Of a stretch of DNA of 7,879 nucleotides, positions 5,795-7,879 are shown piece after piece. The stretch lies in contig CBDUHN010000069.1 of assembly GCA_965367295.1 (NCBI GenBank), forward strand, positions 1-7,879, in the 5' to 3' direction. Within the stretch, counting starts at the first letter, position 1. Every line of letters starts with the position of its first letter. The translations under genes were made by a program, and so were the position numbers. The notes below the pieces were generated by a model. It saw nothing but the letters and a program-made list of their open reading frames with translations. It did not search any database and was not told where the DNA came from. The DNA is from JAIVHA01 sp965367295 (GTDB lineage: Bacteria; Pseudomonadota; Gammaproteobacteria; DSM-19610).

Positions 5795-6436
5795 TTACGC
5801 CGAATGAGGTGCCCGCAGGCTGTGCAGATAATCCACCAGGCTTTCCGTGCAGGCTTGCAGCCGCTCCAGGCTCTGGGCATTTTTTGCCATGCCGATGCAG
5901 CCTTCGATGACCGCAATGATGAAAGTGGCGGTACGTTCACTGACCACGGTGTCTTTCACCGTGCCGGCCCGCTTGCCCTGCTCCAGCGCCGCCACCAGGC
6001 ACTGGGTCCAGGTCTGGAACACGCTATCGATACGGGTGCGGAATCCTTCGTCGAGGGGGGACATTTCCTGGGCCAGGTTATTGAGCGGGCACCCCATGCC
6101 GGTAACATCAAAAGGTCCGCAACCATTGGCGATCTCAGTGACCAGTTCGATGATGGCCCCCACGGGGTCGTCACTGCCATGCAGTTTGCCCAACCAGATC
6201 TGCTCCACGGCATCGGCAATCACCTCGTCCACCACCGCATAACCAAGGGCGAGTTTGTTGGGGAAATGATGGTACAGGGCACCCTTGGTGAGGCCGGTGG
6301 TTTGCAACACCTCATCCAGGCGCATGCCCTGAAAACCCTTACGGTAAATCTCCCGGAAGGCGGCTTCGAGAATCCGCGTCCGGGTGGCATCGGCGTTGCG
6401 TTCCGCCCGGGTTTCGGGGGCCAGTACAGAGCTCAT
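5795..6436 (-). CDS. TetR/AcrR-family transcriptional regulator
   Basis: This 213-aa protein is the usual length for the family. The N-terminal DNA-binding domain is clear: TRTRILEAAFREIYRKGFQGM (18-38), then the helix-turn-helix LDEVLQTTGLTKGALYHHFPNK (40-61). The C-terminal ligand domain contains GMGCPLNNLAQEMSP (113-127), common in one TetR subgroup, with Cys106, Cys116, Cys146, Cys180 and Cys196. It is divergent from the 6647-7756 operon and just upstream of the exporter genes. Dyads at 6562-6606 are its likely binding sites, so it probably represses the divergent operon, itself or the exporter cluster until a ligand binds. No strong Shine-Dalgarno sequence precedes the ATG at 6436 (only a distant GGA). 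The Cys content could allow a thiol or electrophile response, but this is speculation. Confidence 0.93.
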   Translation of the reverse strand: MSSVLAPETRAERNADATRTRILEAAFREIYRKGFQGMRLDEVLQTTGLTKGALYHHFPNKLALGYAVVDEVIADAVEQIWLGKLHGSDDPVGAIIELVTEIANGCGPFDVTGMGCPLNNLAQEMSPLDEGFRTRIDSVFQTWTQCLVAALEQGKRAGTVKDTVVSERTATFIIAVIEGCIGMAKNAQSLERLQACTESLVDYLHSLRAPHSA

Positions 6437-6478
6437 TTTGCTTTAATCCATTCGACTATGATGTTGGTTGATGGGGCG

Positions 6479-6498
6479 GGCCTCGTCGGCGCGAGGCC
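6479..6498. other. GC-rich hairpin in the divergent intergenic region
   Basis: GGCCTCG (6479-6485) and CGAGGCC (6492-6498) pair perfectly around a 6-nt loop. No T-run follows on either strand. It lies 43 bp upstream of the tetR-type start and could be in its leader or an operator dyad. The function is unknown. No clear promoter for the tetR-type gene was found in 6437-6560. Confidence 0.4.
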
Positions 6499-6558
6499 TC
6501 CCGGTTCGGGATTGTAGCGGACCTGATGCGAATCGGCTCACATTGCAGAATATGCCTC

Positions 6559-6588
6559 TTGACAAACCAATTGGTCGGTATGTAGTCT
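6559..6588 (+). promoter_or_regulatory. Promoter of the DsrE-like operon
   Basis: TTGACA (6559-6564) is a consensus -35. TAGTCT (6583-6588), 18 bp later, is the best available -10, although it is weak (three of six). A weak -10 with a strong -35, overlapped by operators, fits a repressed promoter. The start site would be near 6595, leaving a leader of about 50 nt before the ATG at 6647. Confidence 0.6.
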
Positions 6589-6606
6589 ACATACCATCTG
6601 GTTTGT
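6562..6606. promoter_or_regulatory. Clustered TetR-type operator dyads
   Basis: Two 18-bp dyads with the same 4-bp spacing lie here: ACAAACC-AATT-GGTCGGT (6562-6579) and ACATACC-ATCT-GGTTTGT (6589-6606). Between and overlapping them is a perfect 19-bp dyad GGTATGTAG-T-CTACATACC (6577-6595). The half sites AC(A/C)(A/T)ACC and GGT(C/T)(G/T)GT resemble ACC...GGT operators of TetR proteins. They cover the -35 to the start site, so binding would block transcription. The divergent TetR protein (5795-6436) is the likely ligand-responsive repressor. Confidence 0.7.
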
Positions 6607-6646
6607 TAGCAAGCCCGCAAGGGACCCACAATCAGGAGATACAGGA

Positions 6647-7090
6647 ATGAACGAAGCCACTCTCGAGGTTGTACTACCAACTGGACCAAACTCCGTCAGC
6701 ACCTCTACCCTGGCACAAAAGCAGCGGATTTCCCTCTATGGTCGCGAGGTGAATGTCGAGCTCAGTTCCCGTGCGCTGCGTGCGATCGAACAGTTGGAGC
6801 AGCCCGTAGTGGTGGAAATGGAGCTCTTTTTCAGCTGTCTGGTGCGCAAACGGGTATTGATCAAGCCCCTCGCCGAGGCAAGCGTGCCGCTCTCGGAAAT
6901 GACACCGATCCACGACCGCATGCACCTCAGTTTCCGCCCTGTGGTATCTGAACAATGCCGCATCGATGACCTGGGCGAAAATGCCCCGCCCTTGAAGACC
7001 ATGCCGGTCAAGAAAAAGGGCACTTACGTACCCCGCTGGCTCACCCTCGACTTCCAGCACGGACAATGGTCCGGCGAATACGGCTTCTAA
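6647..7090 (+). CDS. Conserved-looking hypothetical protein, 147 aa, paired with DsrE-like protein
   Basis: I do not recognise the family. AGGAGA (6634-6639) lies 7 nt before the ATG, so the start is firm. The protein is soluble-looking, with no signal peptide or TM. It has alternating hydrophobic strands: QRISLYGREVNVELSSRAL (26-44), VVVEMELFFSCLVRKRVLI (54-72) and HLSFRPVV (93-100). A distinctive C-terminal YVPRWLTLDFQHGQWSGEYGF segment (127-147) follows. Cys64 and Cys104 are the only cysteines. It is the first gene of a two-gene operon, 42 nt before the DsrE-like gene, and shares its TetR-type promoter. The neighbour suggests a role in sulfur or thiol handling, but nothing in its own sequence proves that. 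Confidence 0.85.
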   Translation: MNEATLEVVLPTGPNSVSTSTLAQKQRISLYGREVNVELSSRALRAIEQLEQPVVVEMELFFSCLVRKRVLIKPLAEASVPLSEMTPIHDRMHLSFRPVVSEQCRIDDLGENAPPLKTMPVKKKGTYVPRWLTLDFQHGQWSGEYGF

Positions 7091-7132
7091 TTATATAGTG
7101 GCTGTTATTACTCACATCACAGGAGAGATCAC

Positions 7133-7756
7133 ATGGCTACCACCACTGAAAACATGCAACAGGACCTGGCTGCAAACCCGCAAATGGATGCCTGGCTCAA
7201 CCAGAAACTGGATGAACTGCTGCCGACGAAACTAAAGGAAATCGATGAGGCACGGACCCCGTCCATGTCCATCATTGCCACCAAGGGTACCCTGGACTGG
7301 GCCTATCCCCCGTTCATCCTTGCGTCCACCGCTTCGGCAATCGGCTGGGATACCTCCATATTCTTTACCTTCTATGGCCTGCTGTTGTTGAAGAAGGAAC
7401 TGCCCTGCGAGGTCAGCCCGCTGGGCAACCCGGCCATGCCGATGAAGATGCCCTTCGGACCCCAGTGGTTCAAGAACATCACCTGGCCCATGCCGAATCT
7501 GATCATGGCCGGCATCCCCGGTTTTGAGAAGGTCGCCACCTCGCTGATGAAAAAGACGTTCAAGAGCAAGGGTGTGGCTACCGTCGAAGAACTGCGTGAA
7601 CTGTGCATCGAGGCCGATGTGAAAATGGTTGCCTGCCAGATGACCGTGGACGTATTCGGTTTCGATCATTCCGAGTTCATCGATGGCCTGGATTATGTTG
7701 GTGCCACCTACTTCCTGCCGGTGGCCAAGGATTCGGATGTCTGCCTGTTTATTTGA
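7133..7756 (+). CDS. DsrE/DsrF/DrsH-like family protein (DsrE2-like)
   Basis: This 207-aa protein has a helical N-terminal extension of about 43 residues (MDAWLNQKLDELLPTKLKEIDEA). Then comes a DsrE-type domain: SMSIIATKGTLDWAYPPFILASTASAIGWDTSIFFTFYGL (44-83), SPLGNPAMPMKMPFGPQWF (95-113), PGFEKVATSLMKKTF (129-143) and ELCIEADVKMVACQMTVDVFGF (156-177). This fits Pfam DrsE_2 (PF13686), often annotated as peroxiredoxin-like or DsrE2. Cys158 and especially Cys168 (ACQMT) are the likely persulfide-carrying or redox cysteines. Cys92 and Cys204 are also present. Related proteins take part in sulfur relay with TusA and rhodanese proteins. Neither is in this window. AGGAGA (7121-7126) is 6 nt before the ATG. 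A strong terminator follows 36 nt after the stop. Confidence 0.93.
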   Translation: MATTTENMQQDLAANPQMDAWLNQKLDELLPTKLKEIDEARTPSMSIIATKGTLDWAYPPFILASTASAIGWDTSIFFTFYGLLLLKKELPCEVSPLGNPAMPMKMPFGPQWFKNITWPMPNLIMAGIPGFEKVATSLMKKTFKSKGVATVEELRELCIEADVKMVACQMTVDVFGFDHSEFIDGLDYVGATYFLPVAKDSDVCLFI

Positions 7757-7792
7757 TCGCACGTAATCCTCCGTGGTGCAATGGCGGTGCCT

Positions 7793-7826
7793 GCCCTCTC
7801 CTTCCCCCGGGAGAGGGCTTTTTTTT
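7793..7826 (+). terminator. Intrinsic terminator of the DsrE-like operon
   Basis: GCCCTCTCC (7793-7801) and GGAGAGGGC (7810-7818) form a perfect 9-bp stem with an 8-nt loop, followed at once by eight T (7819-7826). It lies 36 nt after the DsrE-like stop codon. This is a textbook Rho-independent terminator for the plus strand. Confidence 0.95.
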
Positions 7827-7879
7827 GTGCGGAAGCCTGGCTGAATTTATTCGGGTGGTGTTCTTGTTGATTTTTGTGC

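Overview
The window looks like a piece of a gammaproteobacterial chromosome. The host is inferred from three things: the codon use, a Gram-negative envelope operon with an outer-membrane barrel, and a DsrE-type sulfur-relay-like protein that is typical of sulfur-metabolising proteobacteria. No rRNA or other taxonomic marker is present. The left 1.3 kb is accessory DNA. The rest is compact, GC-richer chromosomal DNA.

Region 1 (about 1-1300, all genes on the minus strand) is a short integron-type cassette array with no integrase in view. Read on the minus strand it starts at about 1242 and runs towards base 1. Cassette A (1242 to 712) carries an unrecognised 148-aa protein and a well-formed attC site (706-786). 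Cassette B (711 to about 47) carries its own promoter and operator, a ribbon-helix-helix antitoxin, a RelE/ParE-type toxin and a second, more degenerate attC (41-91). In each cassette the first bases match the complement of the R'' box at its 3' end, as expected if the cassette once circularised through its own attC. The outer end of the second attC runs into short tandem CTGACCCCTTGATC repeats at the window edge. On the upstream side a 44-bp inverted repeat (1250-1293) lies seven bases before the first cassette boundary, in the 218-bp stretch before the next gene.

Region 2 (1461-6436, minus strand) is a four-gene cluster: a TetR-family regulator, then a 12-TM MMPL/RND-superfamily exporter, a periplasmic LolA-like lipoprotein-sorting-type protein and an outer-membrane beta-barrel. 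The last three are coupled (1-nt gap, then a 1-nt overlap). Together they have the parts of an inner membrane-periplasm-outer membrane transport route. The substrate is unknown, but a lipid or other hydrophobic compound is a reasonable guess.

Region 3 (6437-7879, plus strand) is a divergent two-gene operon: an unrecognised 147-aa protein and a 207-aa DsrE/DsrF/DrsH-like protein. It is preceded by a TTGACA promoter with a cluster of TetR-type dyads and closed by a strong intrinsic terminator (7793-7826). The dyads suggest that the TetR protein controls this operon, and possibly its own exporter cluster as well. The last 53 bases after the terminator show nothing recognisable.
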